Source: Chthoniobacter flavus
GTDB lineage: Bacteria > Verrucomicrobiota > Verrucomicrobiia > Chthoniobacterales > Terrimicrobiaceae
Direction of reading: 5' to 3'
Assembly (NCBI GenBank): GCA_945860745.1
Contig: CAMASH010000003.1
Location: forward strand, 1 to 64,000
DNA: 64,000 nt
The translations under genes and the position numbers were made by a program. Under the pieces are notes generated by a model. That model ran no database searches and was not told where the DNA came from. It worked only from the letters and a program-made list of their open reading frames with translations. Position 1 is the stretch's first letter; every line of letters begins with the position of its first letter. Shown here piece by piece: positions 44,632 to 52,335 of this stretch.

Positions 44632-46044
44632 ATGAATACCGCCACCCAAACAGACATTGGCATCGACCGTTCGGTCGGGGATTTTCGCTACGACGTCAAC
44701 TACGAGTTCGACGCCGGAACCGGTCTCTCGGAAAAGACCATTGAATACATTTCCGAGATCAAGAAAGACCCGGAATGGGTGCGCGCATTCCGCCGCGACG
44801 CCTACCGCAAGTTCCTGGAAAAACCCATGCCCACGCATTGGGCCAGTCACGATCTCGACAACATCATTTTCAACAACATCCGCTATTATCTCTCGCAGGG
44901 CACCCAGCCGAAACGGTCGTGGGACGATGTGCCCGAGGAGATGAAGCTCACCTTCGAGCGTCTGGGCATCCCCGAGCAGGAGCGCAAATTTCTCGCCGGC
45001 GTCGAGGCCCAGTTCGACAGCGAGGCGGCCTATTCCAACATCAAGGCCGCCGTCGGGGAACAGGGTGTCATTTTTGTCGGCTCCGGCGAAGGCCTGCTCA
45101 AGCATCCGGAAATCTTCCGCAAGTGGTTCGGCAAAGTCATCCCCACCGGGGACAACAAATTCAGCGCGCTCAACAGCGCCGTTTTTTCCGGCGGCTCGTT
45201 CATCTACGTGCCCCCGGGCGTGAAGGTGAAGCATCCGCTCCAGGCCTACTTCCGCATCAATGCGGAAAATTTCGGCCAGTTCGAACGCACCCTCATCATT
45301 GCCGACGAGGGCAGCGAGGTCATGTACATGGAAGGCTGCACCGCGCCGAAGTTTGAGACCGCCACCCTGCACAGCGCCGTGGTCGAACTCGTCGCCCTCA
45401 AGGGCGCCAAGATCCAATACGTCACCGTCCAGAACTGGAGCCCCAACGTTTTCAATCTCGTGACCAAGCGCGGCCTGGCCCACGAGGAAGCCGAGATCAA
45501 ATGGATCGACTGCAACATCGGCTCGCGTCTGACCATGAAGTACCCCGGCGTGGTCATGAAGGGCCGCAAGGCCCGCGGCGAAGTCCTTTCCATCGCCCTG
45601 GCCGGCGACGGCCAGCACCAGGACACCGGCGCGAAGATGATCCACGCCGCCGATGAGACCACCAGCAACATCGTCTCGAAATCCATCAGCCTCGGCACCG
45701 GGCGCGCCACCTATCGCGGCCTGGTCCACATGCCGAAGCACCTCAAGGGTTGCAAAAACAACACCGAGTGCGACGCCCTGCTCATCAATTCCACCGCCCG
45801 CACCGACACCTATCCCGCCATCTCCGTGCGCGGTCAGGGCAATTCCTCGCAGCATGAAGCCAGCGTCAGCCAGATCAGCGCCGAGCAGATCTTCTACATG
45901 CAGCAGCGCGGCATTTCCGAAGGCGCGGCCATGAGCCTCGCGGTTAACGGCTTTGTCAACGACCTCGTCCAGCAGTTCCCCATGGAATACTCGGTCGAAC
46001 TCAAGCGCCTCATCGACCTCGAAATGGAGGGTTCGGTCGGATGA
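44632..46044 (+). CDS. sufB: Fe-S cluster assembly protein SufB
   Basis: Scaffold subunit on which clusters are built. 470 residues. [69 protein letters not shown] and the C-terminal [33 protein letters not shown] are classical SufB blocks; the conserved cysteine in [11 protein letters not shown] is also present. Flanked by palindromes on both sides. Confidence 0.97.
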   Translation: MNTATQTDIGIDRSVGDFRYDVNYEFDAGTGLSEKTIEYISEIKKDPEWVRAFRRDAYRKFLEKPMPTHWASHDLDNIIFNNIRYYLSQGTQPKRSWDDVPEEMKLTFERLGIPEQERKFLAGVEAQFDSEAAYSNIKAAVGEQGVIFVGSGEGLLKHPEIFRKWFGKVIPTGDNKFSALNSAVFSGGSFIYVPPGVKVKHPLQAYFRINAENFGQFERTLIIADEGSEVMYMEGCTAPKFETATLHSAVVELVALKGAKIQYVTVQNWSPNVFNLVTKRGLAHEEAEIKWIDCNIGSRLTMKYPGVVMKGRKARGEVLSIALAGDGQHQDTGAKMIHAADETTSNIVSKSISLGTGRATYRGLVHMPKHLKGCKNNTECDALLINSTARTDTYPAISVRGQGNSSQHEASVSQISAEQIFYMQQRGISEGAAMSLAVNGFVNDLVQQFPMEYSVELKRLIDLEMEGSVG

Positions 46045-46050
46045 TGCCCC

Positions 46051-46104
46051 GTGGCATGGGCTTCCAGCCTAGGCGTCACCGCATCGGCAAGATGCCGATG
46101 CCAC
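46051..46104. repeat. Second-family palindrome pair (copy 2)
   Basis: GTGGCATGGGCTTCCAGCC (degenerate first hairpin) and CATCGGCAAGATGCCGATG (46082-46100), 6 bp behind the sufB stop and before sufD. Same family as 44569-44618. Confidence 0.8.
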
Positions 46105-46117
46105 AGAGAAACAACGA

Positions 46118-47392
46118 ATGAACGCAGTTTTGGATACAAAAGAAAAAGAAACCTCGCCCCATTGGCCCGCCTGGTTTCAAGATCAGCAGGCTGCCGCATG
46201 GGAGGATTACGAGTCCACTCCGGCTCCCAAACGCAAGGACGAACCGTGGCGTTTCTCGAATCTCAGCGCCCTGGATCTCACAGGCTTCGGTCCGACCGGC
46301 CCGGTGGCCAGCGAAGGCCGTCTCATCAATGCCTCGCAGGGACTGGCCGAATTCGCCGCCCGCTTGGTTTTTGGCAACAACGCGCTGCTGCACCAGGACA
46401 CCGCCCGTTTGCCGGAAGGCGTGATTTTGCAGCCCTTGGAAATTGCCGCCCGCGAAAACGAGGAACTCTTCCAAAAATTTTTCATGGCCCAGCCGGTCGA
46501 ACTGGGTTCACACAAATACGCCGCCCTGCACAAGGCCCGCCTCAGCACCGGCGCATTGCTCTACGTGCCAAAGAACACCGAGGTCGCCCTGCCGATTGAG
46601 ATCTTCCATTGGGTCGAAGGCGAAAATGCCTCCGTGTTTCCCCACACCCTCATCATCTGCGGCGAGAACAGCAAAGTGACGGTCATCGATCATTTCCAAA
46701 GCGCCGACGGCAAGCGCGCCTTCGCCTGCGGGGTCAACGACCTGCACCTCGAACGCGGCGCGCAATTGCATTATACCGCCGTGCAGGAATGGTCACGCGA
46801 CTCTCTGGCCTTCCACCTCAACTCCACGGTGGTGGACCGCGACGCCTCCTCCACCGCCCTGAACATCAATTTCGGCGGCGGTTTCGTCCGCGGAGAATCC
46901 CTCAGCCGGCTGGCGGGGGAGGGATCGCGCAGCGTCATGCTCTCGCTCAACCCGATGGACGGAACCCGGCAGATCGACCAGCGCACCCTGCAGGCCCACA
47001 CCGCACCCGGCGCCACCAGCGACCTGCTTTATCTCAATTCGCTCGACGACAAGGCGCGAACCATCTTTGCCGGCCTGATCAAAGTCGAACCCGGCGCCCA
47101 CCGCACCGACGCCTATCAAAAAGTCCGCAACCTCATGTTGAGCGACGAAGCCGAGGCCAATTCCATGCCCGGACTGGAAATTCTGGCCGACGACGTGCGC
47201 TGCACCCACGGCGCCACCTCCGGCGAGATCAACGAGGACGAGTTGTTCTACATGCAGGCCCGCGGCATCCCCCCCACCGACGGCCGCCGCCTCATCATCA
47301 ACGGCTTCTTTCAGAGCCTGCTGGAACGCCTGGATTCCGAATCGCTCCGCGCCTACCTGGGCCGGATGGTCAGCGACAAACTCGGCGTCTAA
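46118..47392 (+). CDS. sufD: Fe-S cluster assembly protein SufD
   Basis: Partner of SufB in the scaffold. 424 residues. RKDEPWRFSNLSALDL (about 38-53), a beta-helix core, and the C-terminal VRCTHGATSGEINEDELFYMQARGIP then GRRLIINGFFQSLLERLD. It is the intact copy; its last 110 bp recur in diverged form at 48883 and 52336. No sufS or sufU follows; a toxin-antitoxin island begins instead. Confidence 0.95.
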   Translation: MNAVLDTKEKETSPHWPAWFQDQQAAAWEDYESTPAPKRKDEPWRFSNLSALDLTGFGPTGPVASEGRLINASQGLAEFAARLVFGNNALLHQDTARLPEGVILQPLEIAARENEELFQKFFMAQPVELGSHKYAALHKARLSTGALLYVPKNTEVALPIEIFHWVEGENASVFPHTLIICGENSKVTVIDHFQSADGKRAFACGVNDLHLERGAQLHYTAVQEWSRDSLAFHLNSTVVDRDASSTALNINFGGGFVRGESLSRLAGEGSRSVMLSLNPMDGTRQIDQRTLQAHTAPGATSDLLYLNSLDDKARTIFAGLIKVEPGAHRTDAYQKVRNLMLSDEAEANSMPGLEILADDVRCTHGATSGEINEDELFYMQARGIPPTDGRRLIINGFFQSLLERLDSESLRAYLGRMVSDKLGV

Positions 47393-47444
47393 AGTCGAAC
47401 GAAATCGCTGAGAGGATTCTGAGAAGGGGATAACGATCGCAAAA

Positions 47445-47497
47445 TGGAGGAATGCGGGCCCTCGCATCCCAAGGCGGCAAGGGCCTGCCGCCCTCCA
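47445..47497. repeat. Bipartite GC-rich palindromic repeat, copy C
   Basis: TGGAGGAATGCGGGCCCTCG then CATCCC, AA, GGCGGCAAGGGCCTGCCGCC and CTCCA. Same orientation and layout as copy A, 52 bp behind the sufD stop. Confidence 0.75.
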
Positions 47498-47683
47498 ACC
47501 CTCCGGAAAATCGACTTTTTAGACGTCCTCTGAGAGGATTCTGAAACGTGGAATCCCCTCCTTCGGAATTAGGCGGACTCCAGGGTTTTGAAAAAGGGCG
47601 TGCCGTGTCCGGCGTCCTCGCGGGACACCTCCGGTGGGCCGGCCCGCACAAGTCACACTCCAAGATTTGGGCTCCGCGTGGGG

Positions 47684-47773
47684 TTGCGGCGACATCCTCA
47701 CCTTGGACGAACGCGGATTCCGAACTTTCCGCTTCAACCGCAGCAAACCCTTCCGCCTGCTCCTCCAGGAGTG
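47684..47773 (+). pseudogene. 3' fragment of a PIN toxin gene (copy 1)
   Basis: Encodes CGDILTLDERGFRTFRFNRS then KPFRLLLQE and a stop. The first 84 bp (47684-47767) are identical to 48785-48868. No start or catalytic N-terminus is present. It is followed after the stop by CGCCTCATCATC (47785-47796), which matches the sufD 3' region. Confidence 0.75.
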
Positions 47774-47894
47774 ATCGAGATTCCCGCCTCATCATCCTCG
47801 CCGGTCGTTGAGCCGCACGTTTCCTTGCAGAGAACATCCCGCCCCTCGGAAATATAGGATGGATTCCATTCATCAGGCGATTTAATCTCCCTGG

Positions 47895-48263
47895 ATGAAT
47901 CGGCCGCCGTCATCTGCGCTGCGGAGTAAATCTAGCACATCGCCTCGCAGGCGGGCGGAGGTCTCCGACTTTGCAGATCGTGTCGCGCAACGCTTTTCCC
48001 CCCAGCGGATCATTCTCTTCGGATCGCATGCCTCCGACACTTCATCGCTGGAGTCCGACGTCGATATTTTGGTGGTTCTGGACCATCACGGCCATCCTGC
48101 CCTGAAGGCCGCCGAAATCCGCAGGGCTATTCCGGCGTCATTCAGCCTGGACCTGATCGTGCGATCGCCAAGCCGCATTGCGGAGAGGCTTAAACTCGGT
48201 GACCCTTTTTTTTCAGAAATCTGTTCACAAGGCGTTGTCCTTTATGAATCCGCTGACGGTTGA
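47895..48263 (+). CDS. MNT-type nucleotidyltransferase antitoxin
   Basis: A 122-residue minimal nucleotidyltransferase. RIILFGSHASDTSSLESDVDILV has the GS...DxD catalytic pattern. In characterised MNT-HEPN systems this protein modifies and silences the HEPN toxin by AMP transfer. ATG 47895 is used; the N-terminal 25 residues are Ser/Arg-rich and GTG or later starts are possible. It overlaps the HEPN gene by 20 bp. The pair is bracketed by an 84-bp direct repeat. Confidence 0.85.
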   Translation: MNRPPSSALRSKSSTSPRRRAEVSDFADRVAQRFSPQRIILFGSHASDTSSLESDVDILVVLDHHGHPALKAAEIRRAIPASFSLDLIVRSPSRIAERLKLGDPFFSEICSQGVVLYESADG

Positions 48264-48627
48264 ATGGATCGCTAAAGCAGAGGCGGATCTGGCGACAGCC
48301 CGGCGGGAACTTCGGGTCAGAAAATCCCCAAACTACGATGCGGTCTGTTTTCACTCCCAGCAAGGAGCCGAAAAACTGTTAAAAGCTGCGCTGACCGAAA
48401 GGGGCCTCTCCTTCTCGAAAACCCACGATCTGGCCAGACTCCTGGGATTATTGATACCAGAACACCCTGCTCTTGCGGTGCTAAACGATATTTGCAGTGA
48501 TCTCAGCGCCTATGCGGTTGAGTTCCGATACCCCGGTGAAAATGCCACCAAGGCAATGGCACGGATTGCACTGAAAAATAGCGAGCTGGTTCACGAAGAA
48601 ATCCTGGCAAACTTGCACCGCGGTTGA
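48244..48627 (+). CDS. HEPN-domain toxin
   Basis: A 127-residue HEPN protein. WIAKAEADLATARRELRV, CFHSQQGAEKLLKAALTERG, KTHDLARLLGLL and the tail VEFRYPGENATKAMA match the HEPN family found beside MNT genes. A textbook RX4-6H ribonuclease motif is not clear, so activity is uncertain. ATG 48244 is chosen inside the MNT gene end. Confidence 0.85.
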   Translation: MNPLTVEWIAKAEADLATARRELRVRKSPNYDAVCFHSQQGAEKLLKAALTERGLSFSKTHDLARLLGLLIPEHPALAVLNDICSDLSAYAVEFRYPGENATKAMARIALKNSELVHEEILANLHRG

Positions 48628-48689
48628 CCGTCGCCCAAATAGACTGATCAGGAGCACTGACGGGAACCCTCGTTGCCGACAAAACCTTC

Positions 48690-48875
48690 ATGCCCGCTGT
48701 CGCTGCTGAGTTTATGGCCCGTTACACCGACACCCCGATGGATTTCGCTGACGCCACCTTGGTTCTGACCGCCGGGGCGTGGGTTTGCGGCGACATCCTC
48801 ACCTTGGACGAACGCGGATTCCGAACTTTCCGCTTCAACCGCAGCAAACCCTTCCGCCTGCTCCTCCAAGAGTGA
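48690..48875 (+). pseudogene. 3' half of a PIN toxin gene (copy 2)
   Basis: Reads FMARYTDTPMDFADATLVLT, then CGDILTLDERGFRTFRFNRS and KPFRLLLQE. PMDFADATLV carries the C-terminal acidic residues of VapC-type PIN domains; the N-terminal half with the first aspartate is missing. Its final 84 bp before CTCCA are identical to the copy at 47684. Eight bases after the stop the sufD-like tail starts. Confidence 0.8.
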
Positions 48876-48882
48876 AGGAGAC

Positions 48883-48990
48883 GGACGTCGCCTCATCCTC
48901 AACGGCTTTTTCCCGAGCTTGCTGGAACGCCTGGATTCCGCCGCCCTCCGCGCCCGTTTCGGCGGGATGGTCGGCGAAAAACCCGTCAGC
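48883..48990 (+). repeat. Displaced copy of the sufD 3' end (copy 2)
   Basis: Translates as DGRRLILNGFFPSLLERLDS and AALRARFGGMVGEKP, parallel to GRRLIINGFFQSLLERLDSE and SLRAYLGRMVSDK at the end of sufD. Reading frame is preserved but the copy has no upstream sufD. It lies directly behind a PIN fragment. Confidence 0.85.
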
Positions 48991-49000
48991 AATCTTATTC

Positions 49001-49038
49001 GACGGGAGGCTTTTCTTTCGACGGGAGGCTTTTCTTTT
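49001..49038 (+). repeat. Tandem 19-bp repeat
   Basis: GACGGGAGGCTTTTCTTTC at 49001-49019 followed directly by GACGGGAGGCTTTTCTTTT at 49020-49038. Confidence 0.8.
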
Positions 49039-49073
49039 CAGGCCAACTGAGGCAAATCCGGCTCGTCCCCGTT

Positions 49074-50009
49074 TTACATGCCCTCGTAGGAGACGATTGG
49101 CTGGCGTTTTCCCTCCGAGAGCACATGGATGACCTTGCCGTTGGTTGAAAACGCGATGGCCTCGGCCTGCTCGAGGCCGTGGGCTTTGAGCACGACCGGT
49201 TCCCGGTGAAATGCTTCCGCCCAGGATTCGCCTTTTTGCCGCGGATAAAGAAGGACGCGCAGGTAAGTCAGCAGCGCAGCCCGGGTGCCGTCGGGGCTGA
49301 TGGTCAGCCCGGTCGGTTGGTTGGCGTAGGGAATCGCGGGGACCACTGTCTGGGGCAGAGCGACCTCACCCAGGCGTCTGGCCACAATGGGCCCATCGGC
49401 AGGAGGCGGGATCAGGGGCAACTCATAAAGCACTGGCGGTGTCGTGCGTTTTGAGATGAGAAGGATTTTCTTCTCCCTGGCATCGACAGCCACCGCCTCG
49501 CAGTCCCGTGGACCGTCGGGATAGCGGAACAGAATCGACCACGCCGGCGTGATGACCCCGTCCGCCCGCCCGGAGCGGATGTCGGGCTCGGGAACGATGT
49601 TGAGGACACCGGACTTTCTTCGTGAGGCATTATCCCCGGTGTCGGCAATCAGTAGATAGGAACGTCCGTCGAGAACAAAGGAATCCAGGTCCTCCCAGTC
49701 GATATTAGCCACCCCCAGAACAGCGACCTGACCCTGGTCACCGCCGGTGGGGTTGAGAAGGTGAAGTTCGGGCGCGTTGCCGCCGTCGTTGAGCGCCCAG
49801 ATAAAATTGCCGTCTCCGGGCGATGGCGCCACCCCGCTCGTCTCAACCAAGGCCTCGCTCTGCACGGTCCAGCGTTCCCGGGACGGCGTGAATCGCAGCA
49901 CGTCATCCGCAGCCCCTGCCGCGATGGGGAGAAGGACGCCCGCGGACGCCAGAATCCGAACGAACGCTGGAAACGGATCCCGGAATCGGAAGGGCCTGCT
50001 TTTGATCAT
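49074..50009 (-). CDS. Secreted beta-propeller-like protein of unknown function
   Basis: A 311-residue protein with a signal peptide (PFPAFVRILASAGVLLPIAAGAA, about 12-34). VETSGVAPSPGDGNFIWALNDGGNAPELHLLN, YLLIADTGDNASRR and PRDCEAVAVDAREKKILLISKR recall proteins with repeated blades (NHL/esterase-like), annotated without function. It is the only non-toxin gene in the island. The frame extends to 50168; ATG 50009 places the signal peptide at the N-terminus. ATG 50120 is an alternative. Confidence 0.6.
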   Translation of the reverse strand: MIKSRPFRFRDPFPAFVRILASAGVLLPIAAGAADDVLRFTPSRERWTVQSEALVETSGVAPSPGDGNFIWALNDGGNAPELHLLNPTGGDQGQVAVLGVANIDWEDLDSFVLDGRSYLLIADTGDNASRRKSGVLNIVPEPDIRSGRADGVITPAWSILFRYPDGPRDCEAVAVDAREKKILLISKRTTPPVLYELPLIPPPADGPIVARRLGEVALPQTVVPAIPYANQPTGLTISPDGTRAALLTYLRVLLYPRQKGESWAEAFHREPVVLKAHGLEQAEAIAFSTNGKVIHVLSEGKRQPIVSYEGM

Positions 50010-50206
50010 CCGGCGGCGATTACACCCGCGCCGCACCCTGAAGGCAAGGTCGGCTTGCGTTTCGGAGAGCATGCCGTCCAGACAGATCAGGTTTGCCAGA
50101 AAAGTCCCACGCAGCTTCATGACCCTCCGCAGCCGCGGTGAACCCTCCGGCCCATTTCTTTCTCGCATTCTGCCCTCCTTTCTACCTCAAAAGCCTCGAC
50201 GAACCG

Positions 50207-50230
50207 CATCAGATGCGATTACGTCTGATG
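50207..50230 (+). promoter_or_regulatory. Inverted repeat before the RHH antitoxin
   Basis: CATCAGA (50207-50213) and TCTGATG (50224-50230) are separated by 10 bp and end one base before the antitoxin ATG. A likely binding site for the RHH antitoxin. Confidence 0.5.
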
Positions 50231-50231
50231 T

Positions 50232-50468
50232 ATGCGAACGACATTGGATATTGATGACGATGTTTTGGAGTTGGCGAAGGATCTTGCTGCCAGCCAAAAG
50301 CGGACGGCCGGAAAGGTGATTTCTATGCTTGTGCGGAAGGGGTATCAGGCCAGCCACCCGATTGAATCCCCCAAGAACACCCGCAACGGGGTCGAAATGC
50401 TGCCGCGGAGAGGAGAGGCAATTTCCCTTGCTCATGTCCAGAAGCTTCTTGATGAGGAGGGGCTTTAA
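50232..50468 (+). CDS. Ribbon-helix-helix antitoxin (VapB-like)
   Basis: A 78-residue antitoxin. MRTTLDIDDDVLELAKDLAASQKRTAGKVI is the RHH DNA-binding domain; the remainder (NGVEMLPRRGEAISLAHVQKLLDEEGL) is the toxin-binding arm. TAATG overlap with the PIN gene at 50466-50470. Confidence 0.9.
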   Translation: MRTTLDIDDDVLELAKDLAASQKRTAGKVISMLVRKGYQASHPIESPKNTRNGVEMLPRRGEAISLAHVQKLLDEEGL

Positions 50469-50902
50469 TGCGCGGATTGCTGGATGTGAACGTGTTGATC
50501 GCCCTCTTCGATCAGGATCATATCTTCAACGACAAGGCGCACGACTGGCTCGATGCTCACAAAAAAGCGGGTATCGCGACCTGCCCTCTCACAGAGAACG
50601 GTCTGATCCGCATCCTCTCCAATCCCTCATACAGTAAACAAATTCAGCTCAGCCCCGCTGAGGTAATCGACCGCCTTTCCCGATTCGTCTCAAGCCACAA
50701 TCACGAGTTTTTCCCGGACAACCTTTCGTTGCGAACTTCTGGCTTTTTTGACCCTGAAGCAATCCTGCGCTCGAAGCAAATCACGGACATCTATCTTCTC
50801 GGCCTTGCCGTTCAACACCAGGCTTGCCTCGTGACGTTCGATGGCAAAGTTCCGCTCGCAGCAGTCTGCGGCGCGACGAGCGACCATTTGGTTGAAATCT
50901 GA
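50468..50902 (+). CDS. VapC-type PIN-domain toxin
   Basis: A 144-residue PIN ribonuclease. LLDVNVLIALFDQDH (first Asp), CPLTENGLIRIL (Glu), HEFFPDNLSLR, and KQITDIYLLGLAVQHQACLVTFD with the C-terminal acidic residues. The blocks are those also seen, broken, in the murI-side pseudogene. Co-translated with its antitoxin. Confidence 0.93.
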   Translation: MRGLLDVNVLIALFDQDHIFNDKAHDWLDAHKKAGIATCPLTENGLIRILSNPSYSKQIQLSPAEVIDRLSRFVSSHNHEFFPDNLSLRTSGFFDPEAILRSKQITDIYLLGLAVQHQACLVTFDGKVPLAAVCGATSDHLVEI

Positions 50903-50927
50903 TCGCTGTCGCACTTGTCTCGCGGCC

Positions 50928-51080
50928 TCATACTGCCGCCTCGATCTCGTTGATCCGGGCCCCGCAAATGCCGCTGTAATGAATTCGGACATGAACCTGC
51001 GCGAAGGAGAGCTCGGTAGGCATTTCGAGTTCCGCAACCTCCAGCGGAGCGCGGCTTTCAACGAGAATGGCGGCTTTCAT
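50928..51080 (-). pseudogene. N-terminal fragment of a zinc-type alcohol dehydrogenase
   Basis: Fifty codons reading MKAAILVESRAPLEVAELEM then PTELSFAQVHVRIHYSGICG and ARINEIEAAV before a stop. This is the start of a medium-chain dehydrogenase/reductase (MKAAIL..., HYSGICG.Q.NEI). The remaining 85 percent is missing, apparently cut off by the RHH-PIN module. Its ATG overlaps the stop of the next PIN gene (ATGA). Confidence 0.75.
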
Positions 51081-51460
51081 GGGCGCGGAATGAGATAAGC
51101 GCCGGGAATACCCTCGTCGAGGGTGGCCAGGGTGGCGCGGTTGGATCGGGCAAGTTCAAGCAAGTGGCCGTCCGTGATCTGTTTCGGCTTCTGCACCCAC
51201 GCCGGGAGGTCAACCGCCGACTGAGCATCGGGGATCATGCGCAGGCGGCGTTCTTTTTTCATCGTGGAAAGCAAGTCCCGGCAGGTGTCCACCGAGACAT
51301 CCGCCTGGGAAATTTGCGAAAGAACCCACACGAACCCAATTTCACTGATGCTACAGGTGCAGAGGGATTGTTTTTCGGCCCACGCCATCATCCGGGAGTG
51401 AAACACATGGCCGAGGCAGCCGAGGGCAACCAGAGCGTTGACGTCCAAAAGGTATTTCAC
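51077..51460 (-). CDS. VapC-type PIN-domain toxin
   Basis: A 127-residue PIN protein on the minus strand. YLLDVNALVALGCLGHVFH (first Asp), SISEIGFVWVL (Glu), KPKQITDGHLLELARSNRATLATLDEGIPG with the C-terminal acidic residues. GTG start at 51460 overlaps the antitoxin stop (GTGA). Confidence 0.9.
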   Translation of the reverse strand: MKYLLDVNALVALGCLGHVFHSRMMAWAEKQSLCTCSISEIGFVWVLSQISQADVSVDTCRDLLSTMKKERRLRMIPDAQSAVDLPAWVQKPKQITDGHLLELARSNRATLATLDEGIPGAYLIPRP

Positions 51461-51714
51461 GGGAAATCAATCAGCAATTCCCGGACGCGCTCACTGGTGA
51501 GGGGCGGACTGCTGTCGCCGATATCGAGCCCGGAAAAGCCACTCCTGCGATCCTTGACGATCCGGCCTTGGGGTCGGCCGGATTTAACGGGCTCGAGGAC
51601 AATGGACTGATTTTCAAGACGAACGTTGAAAACCGTCCCCGCAGACAGTCCAAGGGAACGGCGCAAAGCCGCATTGAGAACCACCTGGCCTTTGGATGAC
51701 AGGACTGTCGTCAT
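51457..51714 (-). CDS. AbrB/MazE-type antitoxin
   Basis: An 85-residue antitoxin with a swapped-hairpin AbrB DNA-binding domain (VLSSKGQVVLNAALRRSLGLSAG, then VRLENQSIVLEPV) and a polar toxin-binding tail (GRPQGRIVKDRRSGFSGL). Overlaps the toxin by four bases. The inverted repeat 51716-51730 lies one base upstream of its start. Confidence 0.9.
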   Translation of the reverse strand: MTTVLSSKGQVVLNAALRRSLGLSAGTVFNVRLENQSIVLEPVKSGRPQGRIVKDRRSGFSGLDIGDSSPPLTSERVRELLIDFP

Positions 51715-51715
51715 G

Positions 51716-51730
51716 GTAAGACGCTCTTAC
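51716..51730 (-). promoter_or_regulatory. Inverted repeat before the AbrB-type antitoxin
   Basis: GTAAGA-CGC-TCTTAC, a perfect 6-bp inverted repeat with a 3-bp centre, directly upstream of the minus-strand antitoxin ATG. Likely autoregulatory operator. Confidence 0.5.
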
Positions 51731-51764
51731 ATTGGACCTTGCCGGTCAAAGGGAATCACCACGG

Positions 51765-51930
51765 CTACTCAAAATAAATAAACTCGTAGTCGCCGGTATA
51801 ACCGAAGCGGTTGTAGAGCCAGATCCATTCGGCCACATCGAAGAAGGATTCGCCGGTGAGCGCCCAGCACTGGAGGTTGAACATTGGGATGATCCCCGCT
51901 GGCGCGGACTGGCCGAGAAGCCCCTCCGGT
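51765..51930 (-). pseudogene. Unrecognised C-terminal protein fragment
   Basis: A minus-strand frame reads IIPMFNLQCWALTGESFFDV then AEWIWLYNRFGYTGDYEFIY and FE before a stop. The aromatic-rich text looks like real protein, but no start is credible and the N-terminus is cut by the PIN gene. On the plus strand the same DNA could encode EVEHWDDPRWRGLAEKPLR, ending in a GTGA overlap with the PIN gene, as an antitoxin tail would. The two readings cannot both be right; neither is firmly recognised. Confidence 0.35.
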
Positions 51931-52330
51931 GAAAGTGCTCTTTGATGCAAATGTCGTTTGGGACGTTCTGCTGAAACGTCCGGGATTTGCCGCATCGGCT
52001 CTCGCTCTCGCGAAAGTCCCGGAGCCATGGATCTCCGCGTTGTCTATCGCGAATATCTGCACCATCGTCGGACGGTCAAAACGCGACCGGATCTCCGGGC
52101 CGCTCGACGATATGCAAAGAAAACTCCAAATCGCACCTGTTTCCGGTATCACCATTTCGTGCGCCGTGAATTTGGGATTCGCGGATTTCGAGGATGCCCT
52201 GCAAGTCGCTGCCGCCGAGGAGAACCGGGTGCGGCATCTCGTCACCAGAAACCTCACGGACTTCCGGTCCACCGCGAAAGTGGAGGTCCTTTCCGTCTCG
52301 GAATTGTTGGAGAAACTCCCGATTGATTGA
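51929..52330 (+). CDS. PIN-domain protein (solitary toxin)
   Basis: A 133-residue PIN protein. KVLFDANVVWDVLLKRPGFA (first Asp), SALSIANICTIV, and GFADFEDALQVAAAEENRVRHLVTRNLTDF with the C-terminal acidic residues (FEDALQ, TRNLTDF). No clear intact antitoxin precedes it. Its stop is followed after 15 bp by the third sufD-like tail. Confidence 0.85.
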   Translation: MKVLFDANVVWDVLLKRPGFAASALALAKVPEPWISALSIANICTIVGRSKRDRISGPLDDMQRKLQIAPVSGITISCAVNLGFADFEDALQVAAAEENRVRHLVTRNLTDFRSTAKVEVLSVSELLEKLPID

Positions 52331-52335
52331 GATCC

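Larger units (their letters stand above)
47393..47894. other. Gene-free stretch with repeats behind sufD
   Basis: Holds a 15-bp direct repeat CTGAGAGGATTCTGA at 47408-47422 and 47530-47544 that brackets palindrome copy C, then a PIN-gene 3' fragment. Minus-strand frames here read through repeat-like sequence and are not believed to be genes. Confidence 0.55.

Noticed and set aside
43612..45855. A 747-codon open frame on the minus strand
   Set aside because: It is antisense to the Fur-family, sufC and sufB genes, which have clear family motifs; long antisense frames are common in GC-rich DNA.
28299..47497. CRISPR array from the repeated palindromes
   Set aside because: Units are dispersed kilobases apart, with no regular spacers and no cas genes.
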